A stretch of 64,000 nucleotides of DNA. Origin: Terriglobia bacterium (GTDB taxonomy: Bacteria; Acidobacteriota; Terriglobia; Bryobacterales; Bryobacteraceae). The stretch spans positions 372,001-436,000 of the forward strand of contig JAIQFE010000001.1 in the NCBI GenBank assembly GCA_020073445.1. The letters run 5' to 3'. A model generated the notes under the pieces. That model was not told the origin of the DNA and made no database searches. It saw only the letters and a program-made list of their open reading frames with translations. This document shows, piece by piece, positions 37,435-46,890 of the stretch (positions are counted from its first letter, which is position 1; every line of letters begins with the position of its first letter). The position numbers and the translations under genes are program-made.

Positions 37435-38160
37435 ATGGATCGTCATACCCGCAAAGAACTGAAAACCGACAAGTTTGCCCAAGGAGTCGGAACCGGGTTC
37501 GAATTTCTCTCCGAACATCGCGGCCAAGCGCAGCGCTGGGGTCTTATCGCCGCCGCAGTGGTCGTCATCGCAGGGGGTATTTGGCTTTATCGCGGCCACC
37601 AAGCCACGCTACGAACGGAGCTGCTCGCCAAGGCTTTGCGGATCGACGACGCCACCGTGGCCGCGCCCCAGCCGCAGCCTCAGCAGCTGAACTTCGCGAC
37701 TGCCGAGGAGAAGGAAAAGGCCCGCACCGCGGCATTCACCGACGTGGCGGCAAAGTTCCCGGGAAGCCAGGAGGCTGCGATCGCGCAGCTCGGGATAGCT
37801 GCTACGCAGGCGGATAAAGGCCAGGTCGACGAGGCGCTTAAGACGTTCCAGAATATCCTGGACAGCGCGCCGGATCCATACAAGTCGGTGGCAAAATCGT
37901 CGATAGCCCAGATCTACCTCTCCCAAGGCAAGATCGATGAAGCCGAAAAATTGCTCCGGCAGTTGGTTGACGACCCCAGCATGTTCGTTTCCAAGGATCA
38001 GGCTACCCTGGATCTCGCTCAAGCCATCGCCAAGAAGAATCCAGTCGAGGCGCGCAAGCTGCTGGAGCCGCTGGTGGCCAGCAAGCGCAGCGTGGTAAGC
38101 CGGGCCGCGGTTGCCGCCATGGGCACGATCGCGGTTAACTCCCCCGCGAAGTCCAACTGA
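37435..38160 (+). CDS. Membrane-anchored TPR-repeat protein (YfgM-like)
   Basis: A 241-residue protein with a short cytosolic N-terminus (MDRHTRKELKTDKFAQGV), a membrane helix (WGLIAAAVVVIAGGIWLY) and a periplasmic TPR-like region (about 95-235, repeats such as GQVDEALKTFQNIL and GKIDEAEKLLRQLV). This is the plan of YfgM/TPR_21 proteins that work with Sec-translocon chaperones. That role is inference from the layout. A Gln/Pro stretch (AAPQPQPQQL) links helix and repeats. Confidence 0.78.
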   Translation: MDRHTRKELKTDKFAQGVGTGFEFLSEHRGQAQRWGLIAAAVVVIAGGIWLYRGHQATLRTELLAKALRIDDATVAAPQPQPQQLNFATAEEKEKARTAAFTDVAAKFPGSQEAAIAQLGIAATQADKGQVDEALKTFQNILDSAPDPYKSVAKSSIAQIYLSQGKIDEAEKLLRQLVDDPSMFVSKDQATLDLAQAIAKKNPVEARKLLEPLVASKRSVVSRAAVAAMGTIAVNSPAKSN

Positions 38161-38161
38161 C

Positions 38162-39301
38162 TTGCTTGCCGGTTCGCTCACGTGTTTGCGCTTTCCGGTG
38201 GAGAGCTCTCGCGGCCGCCGCTATCCTGAACTGGCGCATTCCTATCGCAACGAATTTCGCCGCGATCGCGACCGCGTAGTTCACGCGCGCGCATTTCGAA
38301 GGCTTGAGAACAAGACCCAGGTCTTCACTCCCGGTCTGTCCGATCACTTCCGCAACCGTCTGACGCACACCCTCGAGGTGTCGCAAATCGCCCGGACCGT
38401 CGCGTCGGTCCTGGGCTTGAGCGAGGATCTGACGGAAGCCCTCGCGCTGGCGCACGATATCGGTCATCCCCCGTTCGGACACGCCGGCGAAGCCGAGCTC
38501 GATTCCATGATGCGCCGCTTCGGCGAGCGCTTCGATCACAACATGCACGCCCTGCGGATCGTCGAATCGTTCGAGAATCCGTACCCGAGATTTCCGGGGC
38601 TCAACCTGACCTTCGAAGTGCGCGAGGGGATCGTCAAGCATTCCCGCGATTTCGCTCCCGGCGAGATTCCGGAGCTGGACGAGTATCTGCCGGGCTTGCG
38701 TCCGCCACTCGAGGCGCAGTTGATAGATCTGTGCGATGAAGTCGCCTACAATACGTCGGATCTGGACGATGGCTACCTCGCCGGCTTGGTGGACATCGAG
38801 GAAGCGCGCGGAGCGGTGGATCGGTTTGCCGAACTCTACGAAGTCACCGAGTATCAGTTCCCGGGACTGTCGGATCGAGTACGCCTGAAAGAAGTCGTGC
38901 GCGGGCTGATCGACGGGCTGGTCACCGGACTAATCGAGGGAACGATCGAGGCTTGTAGCGCATGTGACGCTTGTGCTGGTCTCATCGATGTCGATGCTGT
39001 CAGGCTGTATCCAGAGCGCGTCGCGCGCTTCACGGCGGAAGCTGCCAGGACCAGCGCTCAGCTCAAGAAGTTCCTGCGCGAGAGCGTGTACGAATCTCCC
39101 GCGCTGGTTCGGGCGCGAAGCGAGTCGGTCTCGCAGATCGCGGGCTTGTTCCAGCTTCTGCTGGCGCATCCGGAACGGATGCCTGCTGTGTACCTCGCAG
39201 AATCGGCCGATCAGCCCCTGCATCGCCAGGTGTGCGACTATATCGCCGGCATGACGGACGGTTTCTTTCTGCGAACCGCCGCACAACTAGGTGTTTCCTA
39301 G
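38162..39301 (+). CDS. dgt: Deoxyguanosinetriphosphate triphosphohydrolase-like (HD domain)
   Basis: The 379-residue version starts at TTG 38162, the first start codon after the upstream stop. TTG 38111 (overlapping that gene) and GTG 38198 are alternatives, none with a clear ribosome site. SRGRRYPELAHSYRNEFRRDRDRVVHARAFRR is the usual dGTPase opening (cited in part). LTHTLEVSQIARTV and LALAHDIGHPPFGHAGE hold the HD metal ligands. It cleaves dNTPs to nucleoside and triphosphate. The C-terminal half is helical and ends with FLRTAAQLGVS. Start is the uncertain part. Confidence 0.9.
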   Translation: MLAGSLTCLRFPVESSRGRRYPELAHSYRNEFRRDRDRVVHARAFRRLENKTQVFTPGLSDHFRNRLTHTLEVSQIARTVASVLGLSEDLTEALALAHDIGHPPFGHAGEAELDSMMRRFGERFDHNMHALRIVESFENPYPRFPGLNLTFEVREGIVKHSRDFAPGEIPELDEYLPGLRPPLEAQLIDLCDEVAYNTSDLDDGYLAGLVDIEEARGAVDRFAELYEVTEYQFPGLSDRVRLKEVVRGLIDGLVTGLIEGTIEACSACDACAGLIDVDAVRLYPERVARFTAEAARTSAQLKKFLRESVYESPALVRARSESVSQIAGLFQLLLAHPERMPAVYLAESADQPLHRQVCDYIAGMTDGFFLRTAAQLGVS

Positions 39302-39348
39302 CGCGATTCGCCTTCCCATCGAGTAGACTCAACTAGAGTACAACCGGC

Positions 39349-40356
39349 ATGCCGATTCGAACCCTTGCAATTTTGGCCATTCTCGCCGGGGCTGTGGCGG
39401 CGCAATCCACTTCCAAGATCAGCGGAAAAGTAATCTTCGTCGACGATGGACTCCCCTTGTCGGATGCCCCGATTGAGGCGAAGAACACGTCGACGGGCGT
39501 GACTCTTGCCACTCGAAGTGAGCAGGATGGCACGTACACCCTGCGCGGCCTGCCCACGGGATCGTACGAAATCTCAGTGTCTTATCCGGGCTTGGTGCCC
39601 TTCAAAAAGACGGACGTGGAGGTTCACGATGCGGAATCCCGGAGGCTCGACATTCGAATCGAGTACCCCTATTTCGCTCCTCTTGGGGAGAGCCGGGAGG
39701 ACGACATTGCTCGCCACAGGATCGAGCCTCCGAAAGGGCGCATGCCCCGTCTCGCCGGCGGCAAGCCGGATCTTTCGGGCCTTTGGCTCAACCTCGAGCT
39801 GACCGATCCAGGCAACCCCGAACCCCTGCCGTGGGCAGCCGTCCGGAGAAAACAGCAGATCGAGAATCACATGATAGACTGGCCCGAGCTGCGCTGCCTT
39901 CCGATTGGCCCTATCCTCCAAGGCGAAGACGGCGACAACACCATTATTCAGGGGCCCAAAACCATCGCGATCTTTTACGACATCGGGCACGACTTGCCGC
40001 GCTTGGTTTACATGGATGGCCGCGCGCATCCGAAAGACCCGAATCCTTCCTGGATGGGCCACTCTGTTGGCAAATGGGAAGGGGACACGCTGGTAATCGA
40101 TACCGTGGGCTTCAACGGCCGCGCGTGGGCTACGTTTACCGGCTTGCCCACCACGGAACGCCTGCATGTAATCGAACGCTTCCGGCGAATCGATTTAGGG
40201 CACCTGGAAAAAGAGGTCACCATTGACGATCCCGGCGCTTATGCAAAGCCTTGGACCATGAAGAAGTCCGCTGTGCTCGCTCCCCCCGGCTACGAGATGC
40301 AAGAGTACGTTTGCAATGAAAACAACCGCGACGTCGAGCACTCCGTGGGCAAGTAA
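39349..40356 (+). CDS. Secreted protein with N-terminal carboxypeptidase-regulatory-like domain
   Basis: ATG 39349 gives a short signal peptide (MPIRTLAILAILAGAVAA). Residues about 22-105 are a CarboxypepD_reg-like beta-sandwich (SGKVIFVDDGLPLSDAP ... GTYTLRGLPTGSYEISV). The C-terminal region contains RMPRLAGGKPDLSGLW, SWMGHSVGKWEGDTLVIDTV and LGHLEKEVTIDDPGAY, a block common to secreted proteins of Acidobacteria whose function is unknown. It is followed by the Ser/Thr kinase gene after 67 bp. Confidence 0.75.
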   Translation: MPIRTLAILAILAGAVAAQSTSKISGKVIFVDDGLPLSDAPIEAKNTSTGVTLATRSEQDGTYTLRGLPTGSYEISVSYPGLVPFKKTDVEVHDAESRRLDIRIEYPYFAPLGESREDDIARHRIEPPKGRMPRLAGGKPDLSGLWLNLELTDPGNPEPLPWAAVRRKQQIENHMIDWPELRCLPIGPILQGEDGDNTIIQGPKTIAIFYDIGHDLPRLVYMDGRAHPKDPNPSWMGHSVGKWEGDTLVIDTVGFNGRAWATFTGLPTTERLHVIERFRRIDLGHLEKEVTIDDPGAYAKPWTMKKSAVLAPPGYEMQEYVCNENNRDVEHSVGK

Positions 40357-40423
40357 TGGAAGGATGCGCTGTAAAACCAGGCACAACCCTCACTGATCGG
40401 ATAGACTTAACTGCATCGCTTCT

Positions 40424-43246
40424 ATGCCGCTCTCTGCCGGCACCCAGCTTGGCCCTTACGAGATCCTTGCCCCTATCGGCAAGGGCGGCATGGGCGAGGT
40501 ATATAGGGCACGCGACACCCGGCTTCATCGCGACGTAGCTATTAAAGTTCTACCCCAAGCCTTTGCGACGGAGGCTGCGCGGGAACGTTTCCAGCGCGAA
40601 GCCCGCGCCGCGTCGGCGCTCAATCATCCGAACATATGTGCGGTTCATGACGTCGGCGAAGCGGCGGGTCATCCATTTCTGGTGATGGAACTGCTGGATG
40701 GCAAGACCGTTCGCGAGTGCCTGGATGGCAAGGCGCTGGATGTCTCTACTGCAGTGGCGCTGGGCATTGAAGTAGCCGATGCGTTGGACGCGGCGCACGC
40801 CAAGGGAATCATCCATCGCGACATCAAGCCGGCCAATATCTTCGTGACCGAACGCGGTCACGCCAAGGTGCTCGATTTCGGCCTAGCTAAGCACGATGAC
40901 AAGCACAACCAGTTGGCGGACACGGATGCGCTGACCGTGGATATGCTCACGGAGCCCGGCACCGCGATGGGTACGGTCGCCTACATGTCGCCGGAACAAG
41001 CCCGCGGCGAGACTGTCGATGCACGTAGCGACCTGTGGTCGCTCGGCGTTGTCTTATACGAAATGGTGACGGGAGTGCGGCCGTTTGACGGACCTACGTC
41101 TCCAATCATTTTTGATGCCCTCTTAAACAAGACTCCCCGGCCGGTTCGAGAGTGCAATCCGAAGGTTCCGGGCGAAATGGAGCGGATTATCGGCGAGCTG
41201 CTGGAAAAGGATCGCGCACTGCGATACGGATCCGCCGCGGAACTGCGCGGCGATCTGGAACGGTTGCAGGCAGGTTTGAGCCCAGCCGTCAAAAGCAGCA
41301 AGAGCAATCCTTTGTTCAGGCACGGAGCGTCGAAGTACGGGGCTGGGGCGGCGGTGGTAGTTCTGATCGCCGGCGGATTCTTTCTGTGGCAGCAGGGCGG
41401 CCATACAAGGCCGCTCACCGACAAGGACACGATTGTTCTCGCCGACTTCGAAAATAAAACCGGCGATCCGGTGTTCGACGACACGCTGCGGCAGGGTCTG
41501 ATCGTTCAGTTGCAGCAGTCTCCGTTTTTGAGCCTCATTCCAGATCAGAAGATCCGCGCAACTCTGAAACTGATGGGCAAGCCGGTTGAATCCGCTATGA
41601 CCGGGGAGACGGCGCGGGAGGTTTGCGAACGCGTGGGCGCAAAAGCCATGCTTACGGGAGCGATCTCAAGCCTCGGTAGCCAATATGTCATGAGCCTGCG
41701 TGCGCAAGGCTGCGCCAACGGCGAGGATCTGGACAATCAGCAGGCGCAGGCATCTGGCAAGGAGCAGGTTCTGACCACGTTGGGCGACATGGCCGGTAAG
41801 TTTCGCGCTCGCGCTGGCGAATCCATGGCCGCGATTCGCGAACACAACGTTCCCTTGGAGGAGGGAACCACTCCGTCACTCGAAGCGTTGAAGGCGTTCA
41901 CTGCCGCAACGAATGAAAGCGGTGACGCAGCGACTTCTCAGCTCCGGCGCGCCACGGAGCTGGATCCGCAATTTGCTGCGGCATGGAGTGAGCTCGCAAT
42001 CCAATACAGTAACTCGGGAGAGACCGCCCTTTCGCGGCAGAGCGCCATCCGGGCCTATCAAGCAAGGGAACGCGCCAGTGGACCGGAAAAGTTCAACATC
42101 GAATATTCCTATCACCGCAACGTCACCGGAAATCTCGAGAAGGCATGGCAGTCCATCTCCCTGTGGCGGCAGACGTATCCGCGCGATCCCAAGGCGTTCA
42201 GCCTCTCCTCGGGCTACGCCGCCAACGGGACTGGACGACTGGAGCAAGTCGTGGAGCTGTCGGCGAAATCCGTGGTGCTTGAACCTGATCAGCTGTATGG
42301 ATACACGAATCAGGCAGGCGCTCTTTTTCATCTGGGGCGATTTGATGAAGCGGATAAAGCGTTCGCTGTTGCCGCTGCACATCACGCGACCGGGCCGGAC
42401 TTCCTGGCGTTGCGATACCGTCTTGCGTTGTTGAAACAGGACAAGGCAGGCATGGAAAAATCGGTGGCGGAGAGCCGGGGGAATCAAGGTAGCGAATTGG
42501 CGCTCACGCAGGTTCAGGCTCTTGCCGCAGCGCGCGATGGCCACCTGAGCGAGGCGGAGCGGTACTCCCGCGGTGCCGTTGAGATGGCCCTACGCGCGGG
42601 GCTCCGCGAGCGAACCGCTGTTTTCCAGGCGGCACCGGCGGTGTGGAACGCGCTTTACGAGGAAAAGGCTGCGGCGCGGAGAACCGCCGAGACGGCGCTA
42701 AAGACCTTTGAGGGGCGCGAAGTCGCCTACGCCGCTGGATTTGCTCTTGGGCTGGCGGGCGAAACAGAAAAAGCCGAAGCTCTCGCGGACAAACTCAACA
42801 AGGAATACCCGGAGGACACGCAGGTTCAGGCGACTTATGTGCCGACGCTGCGGGCTCTCGTCGCGCTGGACAAAAACGACCCGCGCAAAGCGATCGATCT
42901 GCTGGAGGCGAACCGGCCCTACGAATTCGGTATTCCTCCGCTCGCGTTCAACCATTTCTACGGCAACATGTACCCGATCTATGTTCGCGGCCTTGCGTAT
43001 CTGGCGATGCGTAATCCCAAGGAAGCAGCGGTTGAGTTCGGCAGGCTGTTGGCACACCCCGGCTTGGCGGCCGGCGATCCGGTGGACGCCGCGGCTCGCC
43101 GGCAGTTGGCGCGGGCCTTGGGACTGGCGGGAGACAAGGCAAAAGCGACATCGGCCTACTCGGACTTTCTTACATCTTGGAAGGATGCCGACCCGGACAT
43201 CCCAATTCTCGAGCAAGCTAAGACGGAATACGCCAAGCTGCAGTGA
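40424..43246 (+). CDS. Membrane Ser/Thr protein kinase with periplasmic TPR-containing domain
   Basis: The 940-residue product has a Hanks kinase domain (1-285): glycine loop GKGGMG (19-24), Lys41, HRDIKPAN (131-138), DFG (151-153), and the activation and APE-like segment MSPEQAR. A transmembrane helix at about 304-322 follows a basic linker. The exterior part has an ABC-type/adenylyl-like segment ([23 protein letters not shown]) and then TPR-like helical repeats to the end. The kinase senses or integrates an envelope signal; substrates are unknown. Gene is solitary, downstream of a secreted protein. Confidence 0.92.
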   Translation: MPLSAGTQLGPYEILAPIGKGGMGEVYRARDTRLHRDVAIKVLPQAFATEAARERFQREARAASALNHPNICAVHDVGEAAGHPFLVMELLDGKTVRECLDGKALDVSTAVALGIEVADALDAAHAKGIIHRDIKPANIFVTERGHAKVLDFGLAKHDDKHNQLADTDALTVDMLTEPGTAMGTVAYMSPEQARGETVDARSDLWSLGVVLYEMVTGVRPFDGPTSPIIFDALLNKTPRPVRECNPKVPGEMERIIGELLEKDRALRYGSAAELRGDLERLQAGLSPAVKSSKSNPLFRHGASKYGAGAAVVVLIAGGFFLWQQGGHTRPLTDKDTIVLADFENKTGDPVFDDTLRQGLIVQLQQSPFLSLIPDQKIRATLKLMGKPVESAMTGETAREVCERVGAKAMLTGAISSLGSQYVMSLRAQGCANGEDLDNQQAQASGKEQVLTTLGDMAGKFRARAGESMAAIREHNVPLEEGTTPSLEALKAFTAATNESGDAATSQLRRATELDPQFAAAWSELAIQYSNSGETALSRQSAIRAYQARERASGPEKFNIEYSYHRNVTGNLEKAWQSISLWRQTYPRDPKAFSLSSGYAANGTGRLEQVVELSAKSVVLEPDQLYGYTNQAGALFHLGRFDEADKAFAVAAAHHATGPDFLALRYRLALLKQDKAGMEKSVAESRGNQGSELALTQVQALAAARDGHLSEAERYSRGAVEMALRAGLRERTAVFQAAPAVWNALYEEKAAARRTAETALKTFEGREVAYAAGFALGLAGETEKAEALADKLNKEYPEDTQVQATYVPTLRALVALDKNDPRKAIDLLEANRPYEFGIPPLAFNHFYGNMYPIYVRGLAYLAMRNPKEAAVEFGRLLAHPGLAAGDPVDAAARRQLARALGLAGDKAKATSAYSDFLTSWKDADPDIPILEQAKTEYAKLQ

Positions 43247-43565
43247 GCGTCTGCACTTCGCCCGGGGGGCGCGCCGCCCCGGCAGTCCCAAGCCCCAATG
43301 AATTCTCCATCCAGTCCTTTCAGCCACATCGCTCTTCCATCCTTCCTTGTCCGCCGTTCAAAACGCTAAATCTTGAATTGAAACCCGCTTCCACAACCTC
43401 GCGGGAAAGGACCGCCGGAAGGAGGAATCGGCCTTCAAAATGTTCGCCCCCTCTGGTTTCAACGATTTCTTGGGTTCGTTTTGTCGTGACGGTTTTCGTA
43501 TGGTTCTACGTAAGGCTATCGCGGTACAACTTTTGGTGACTTCCGGCGTTATTACTAGTAGCCCC
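43247..43565. other. Intergenic region with strong hairpin
   Basis: 319 bp without a supported gene. At 43262-43282 CCGGGGGGC pairs with GCCGCCCCGG around a short loop (one bulge), just after the kinase stop and without a U-run, possibly a terminator. The rest is the DUF1800 leader. An AGGAGG at 43420-43426 lies 14 bases before an in-frame ATG (43440) that would lengthen DUF1800 without improving its signal peptide. Confidence 0.45.
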
Positions 43566-45287
43566 ATGAGGAAGTTAGCTATTTCGATCGTGCTCGTGGC
43601 GGGAATGGCCGCCTTTAGTGCGGAGACTGAGTTCAGTCAACCGCTCAACTTCACTCAACCACTCAACAAGGACCAGGAGATCCTGCACGCGCTCAATCGC
43701 CTGACCTTCGGTCCGCGCCCCGGCGATGTCGAAGCCGTGCGCAAAATGGGCCTGAAGAAGTGGATCGACCTGCAGCTTCACCCCGAGCGCATCGCCGAAA
43801 ATCCGGAACTTGCCGAGCGTCTCCAGCCACTGGACTCTCTGCACATGAGCGCCGCGGAGATCGCGACGAATTACCCACCACCTCAAGTCCTGTTAGCCAT
43901 GACCCGGGGGCTCCTGCCGTTTCCCGCGGATCCCGAAGCTCGGCAAAGAGCGCAGCTCCAGATCCAGCGCCTCCGCGCTAAACAGGAGGCCAAGGGCGAT
44001 GATCAGGCAAAGGCCAACGGGCAAGGCAAGGGCGGTGATCCGTTGCAGCAAGTGATGCGGCAGCAAGTGCTCGCGACCACCGATCCCGTGGAGCGACGAA
44101 AGCTAGTTGCCGATCGCGCGCCGCAACAGGCGCTGGCCTATGATCTGAACGAAGCCAAGCTGTATCGCGCGATCTATAGCAACCGGCAACTGGAAGAGCA
44201 GATGGCCGACTTCTGGTTCAACCACTTCAACGTGTATATCGACAAGGGTGCCGACCGGATCCTGACGTCCACCTATGAGCGTGATGCGATTCGGCCGCAT
44301 GTGTTCGGCAAGTTCCGCGATTTACTGGGAGCCACGGCGGAAAGCCCCGCGATGCTGTTCTATCTGGACAACTGGCAAAGTGTTTCGCCCGACCGTGCGC
44401 CAGAAAGACGATTTGCCAAACAAAAAGGCAAGCAGGCTCGCGGCCTGAACGAAAATTACGCGCGCGAGCTGATGGAGCTGCACACGCTGGGAGTCGACGG
44501 TGGATATACGCAGAAAGACATCATTGAAGTCGCTCGCTGCTTCACGGGGTGGACCATCAACCAGCCGAATCTAGGCGGCGCATTCATCTATAACGACCGC
44601 GTTCACGATAAGGGCGAGAAGATCGTCCTGGGCGTGAAGATTCCTGCCGGCGGCGGCCGGGACGACGCCGAGAAGGTACTCGATATTCTGGCGCGGCATC
44701 CGTCGACGGCGCGCTTCATCTCCATGGAGCTCGCGAAAAAGTTCGTTGCCGACGATCCGCCACCGGCGTTGATCGATCGCATGGCCAAAACCTTCCACGA
44801 TACCGATGGCGATATTCGCGCGGTGATGGCGGCGATGCTCGATTCGAAAGAATTCTTCTCCGAAGGAGCGTTTCGCGCCAAGGTGAAAACGCCGCTCGAG
44901 CTAATTGTGAGCGCTGTCCGCGCGGCCGACGCGCAAGTGGATTTCGCGATCCCGCTCGCTACGCAGATCGCGCAATTAGGCGAGCCGCTGTACCGCAAAA
45001 TCGAACCGACCGGGTATTCGAGCGCGAATGCCGAGTGGGTCAACTCCGCCGCGCTTCTCACCCGCATGAATTTCGCGCTGGCGCTGACCGCCAACCGCGT
45101 GCCCGGTTCCAAGGTCGATGCCAACCGATTCGAGAACAATCCCTCGGCCGTAGCTCGCCAGGTCCTGTTCCACGATCCCACGCAGCAGACTCTTGATTCG
45201 ATCGAAAAGGCTCTTGTGCAAAGAGAACCGACTCCAGCTCTCGTAGCAGGCCTCGTCCTTGGATCGCCCGACTTTCAGAGGAGATAG
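43566..45287 (+). CDS. DUF1800 domain secreted protein
   Basis: I start at ATG 43566 because it gives a signal peptide (MRKLAISIVLVAGMAAFSAE); earlier in-frame ATGs at 43500 and 43440 are possible. The remaining about 550 residues show DUF1800 signatures: ILHALNRLTFGPRPGDVEAV, ADFWFNHFNVY, LNENYARELMELHTLGVDGG and TQKDIIEVARCFTGWT. The family is exported, function unknown, and almost always next to a DUF1501 gene, which here begins 3 bp downstream. The two probably act together at the cell surface. Confidence 0.92.
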   Translation: MRKLAISIVLVAGMAAFSAETEFSQPLNFTQPLNKDQEILHALNRLTFGPRPGDVEAVRKMGLKKWIDLQLHPERIAENPELAERLQPLDSLHMSAAEIATNYPPPQVLLAMTRGLLPFPADPEARQRAQLQIQRLRAKQEAKGDDQAKANGQGKGGDPLQQVMRQQVLATTDPVERRKLVADRAPQQALAYDLNEAKLYRAIYSNRQLEEQMADFWFNHFNVYIDKGADRILTSTYERDAIRPHVFGKFRDLLGATAESPAMLFYLDNWQSVSPDRAPERRFAKQKGKQARGLNENYARELMELHTLGVDGGYTQKDIIEVARCFTGWTINQPNLGGAFIYNDRVHDKGEKIVLGVKIPAGGGRDDAEKVLDILARHPSTARFISMELAKKFVADDPPPALIDRMAKTFHDTDGDIRAVMAAMLDSKEFFSEGAFRAKVKTPLELIVSAVRAADAQVDFAIPLATQIAQLGEPLYRKIEPTGYSSANAEWVNSAALLTRMNFALALTANRVPGSKVDANRFENNPSAVARQVLFHDPTQQTLDSIEKALVQREPTPALVAGLVLGSPDFQRR

Positions 45288-45290
45288 TTC

Positions 45291-46529
45291 ATGCCTACCC
45301 GACGCCTTTTTCTCAAGAGTTCGGCGCTAGGGATGTTTGGAGTGGGTACCGCGCCCGCCTGGCTCTCACGTGCGCTCTATGCCGCTGACGCGCCCAGCCC
45401 GCGCAAGAAGATCCTGGTCGCGATTTTCCAGCGCGGTGCGGCGGATGGACTTAACGTAGTCATTCCGTTCGGCGAAAAGCAATATTACAGCCTGCGGCCG
45501 AATCTCGCGATTCCCAAGCCCGACCGCACGGAGAACTCCGCCCTCGATCTCGACGGTTTTTTTGGGCTGCATCCGGCGCTCGCGCCGCTCAAGCCCATTT
45601 ACGAATCCGGTCACATGGCCGTGGTGCACGCCGTAGGTTCGCCCGATCCGACGCGTTCGCATTTTGACGCGCAGGATTACATGGAATCCGGGACTCCTGG
45701 CCGCAAAGCGACTTCCGACGGCTGGCTGAATCGGGCGCTGGTCTCGCAGAACAGTCCGTCGCCGGTGCGCGCCGTAAGCCTCGGCACCGCGCTGCCGCGT
45801 GCGATGCGCGGGCAGAACGAGGCCGTGGCGATCGCCAACCTGAACGATTTTCAAGTCAAAGACACGCGCGGCGCGGGCACCTTCGAGAGCATGTATGACA
45901 ACACTCTGGATCAGGTGCTGAACGGCGCTGGGCGCGAAACCTTCGAAGCCGTCAAGTTGATACAGTCGATCCAGAAGCAGCCCTACGCGCCTGATAACGC
46001 CGTGCAATATCCAAACTCCGCGCTGGGGCAAGACCTGATGCAAATCGCGCGGCTGATCAAGTCCAATGTCGGACTGGAAGTGGCGTTCGCCGAGATGCGC
46101 GGCTGGGACACGCACGTGAACGAAGTGGGCGCGCGGCCTACCCAGGGACAGCTTGCGAATCTGCTGGGGCAATTCGGAAGCGCGCTGGCCGCGTTCTATC
46201 AGGATCTCGGAGACCGCATGGCCGATGTCAGTGTCGTCACCATGAGCGAGTTCGGGCGCACTGCGCGCGAAAATGGCTCGCGCGGTACCGATCATGGCCA
46301 CGCCAATGTGATGTTCGCATTCGGCGGAGGCATTCGCGGCGGCAAAGTTTACGGCGAATGGCCGGGCCTCGAGCAGCAGCAGCTTTACGAACAGCGCGAT
46401 CTCCAGCTCACCACCGACTTTCGCGATGTGCTCGGTGAGCTGGTGGTGCGTCACTTGGGGAATGCGCGGGTCGCGAGCGTGTTTCCGGGCTACGAGCAGC
46501 CTAAGTTCCGCGGGATCGTCGCGGGCTGA
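45291..46529 (+). CDS. DUF1501 domain secreted protein (Tat-like signal)
   Basis: The 412-residue protein opens with MPTRRLFLKSSALGMFGVG, a twin-arginine-like signal with a short hydrophobic core. The DUF1501 body has RGAADGLNVVIPF, HFDAQDYMESGTPG, GWDTHVNEVGARPTQG and EFGRTARENGSRGTDHGHA, the last an alkaline-phosphatase-superfamily-like metal block. Function is unknown; it may be a periplasmic hydrolase. It is 3 bp from the DUF1800 gene and convergent with the small gene that follows. Confidence 0.92.
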   Translation: MPTRRLFLKSSALGMFGVGTAPAWLSRALYAADAPSPRKKILVAIFQRGAADGLNVVIPFGEKQYYSLRPNLAIPKPDRTENSALDLDGFFGLHPALAPLKPIYESGHMAVVHAVGSPDPTRSHFDAQDYMESGTPGRKATSDGWLNRALVSQNSPSPVRAVSLGTALPRAMRGQNEAVAIANLNDFQVKDTRGAGTFESMYDNTLDQVLNGAGRETFEAVKLIQSIQKQPYAPDNAVQYPNSALGQDLMQIARLIKSNVGLEVAFAEMRGWDTHVNEVGARPTQGQLANLLGQFGSALAAFYQDLGDRMADVSVVTMSEFGRTARENGSRGTDHGHANVMFAFGGGIRGGKVYGEWPGLEQQQLYEQRDLQLTTDFRDVLGELVVRHLGNARVASVFPGYEQPKFRGIVAG

Positions 46530-46530
46530 A

Positions 46531-46848
46531 CTAGCGCCGCGCCATACGTTCCAGAATGCGTTCGGCCACGCGATCGATCACCTGCTTCTCCAGCGCGCCA
46601 AGCTCGCGATGGTCTCCGCGCTCCCAGCTTTCGAGAATCCGATCTGCCACCGCGTCGATGACGCGTTCGCGGATCTGGTCCAGCATGCTCGTGTCAGAAG
46701 CCACAAAGTATTCTCGCAGTTGCCGATCCAAGTCTTCAGGACTCTCCGCGCGCGGGACATTGAGGCGCGATTGGAGCCCTTGAAGCAGCGCGGTCGCTTT
46801 GTCAGCCGCTTCCGATAGCTTGGTCTCGGGTTTTATTTGGCGGGCCAT
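46531..46848 (-). CDS. Small hypothetical protein, helical
   Basis: ATG 46848 gives MARQIKPETKLSEAADKATA and a 105-residue protein; a further in-frame ATG at 46914 is possible but overlaps the divergent gene. The sequence is rich in Arg, Glu and Leu with no clear signal or membrane segment, and looks like an all-helical protein (LDQIRERVIDAVADRILESW and VIDRVAERILERMARR). I do not recognise a family. It is convergent with DUF1501 and divergent from the membrane operon at 46891, 42 bp away. Confidence 0.6.
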   Translation of the reverse strand: MARQIKPETKLSEAADKATALLQGLQSRLNVPRAESPEDLDRQLREYFVASDTSMLDQIRERVIDAVADRILESWERGDHRELGALEKQVIDRVAERILERMARR

Positions 46849-46890
46849 GCAACGCCCGGAATCATTATACCTTTGCAGTAGCTGGCGCCT

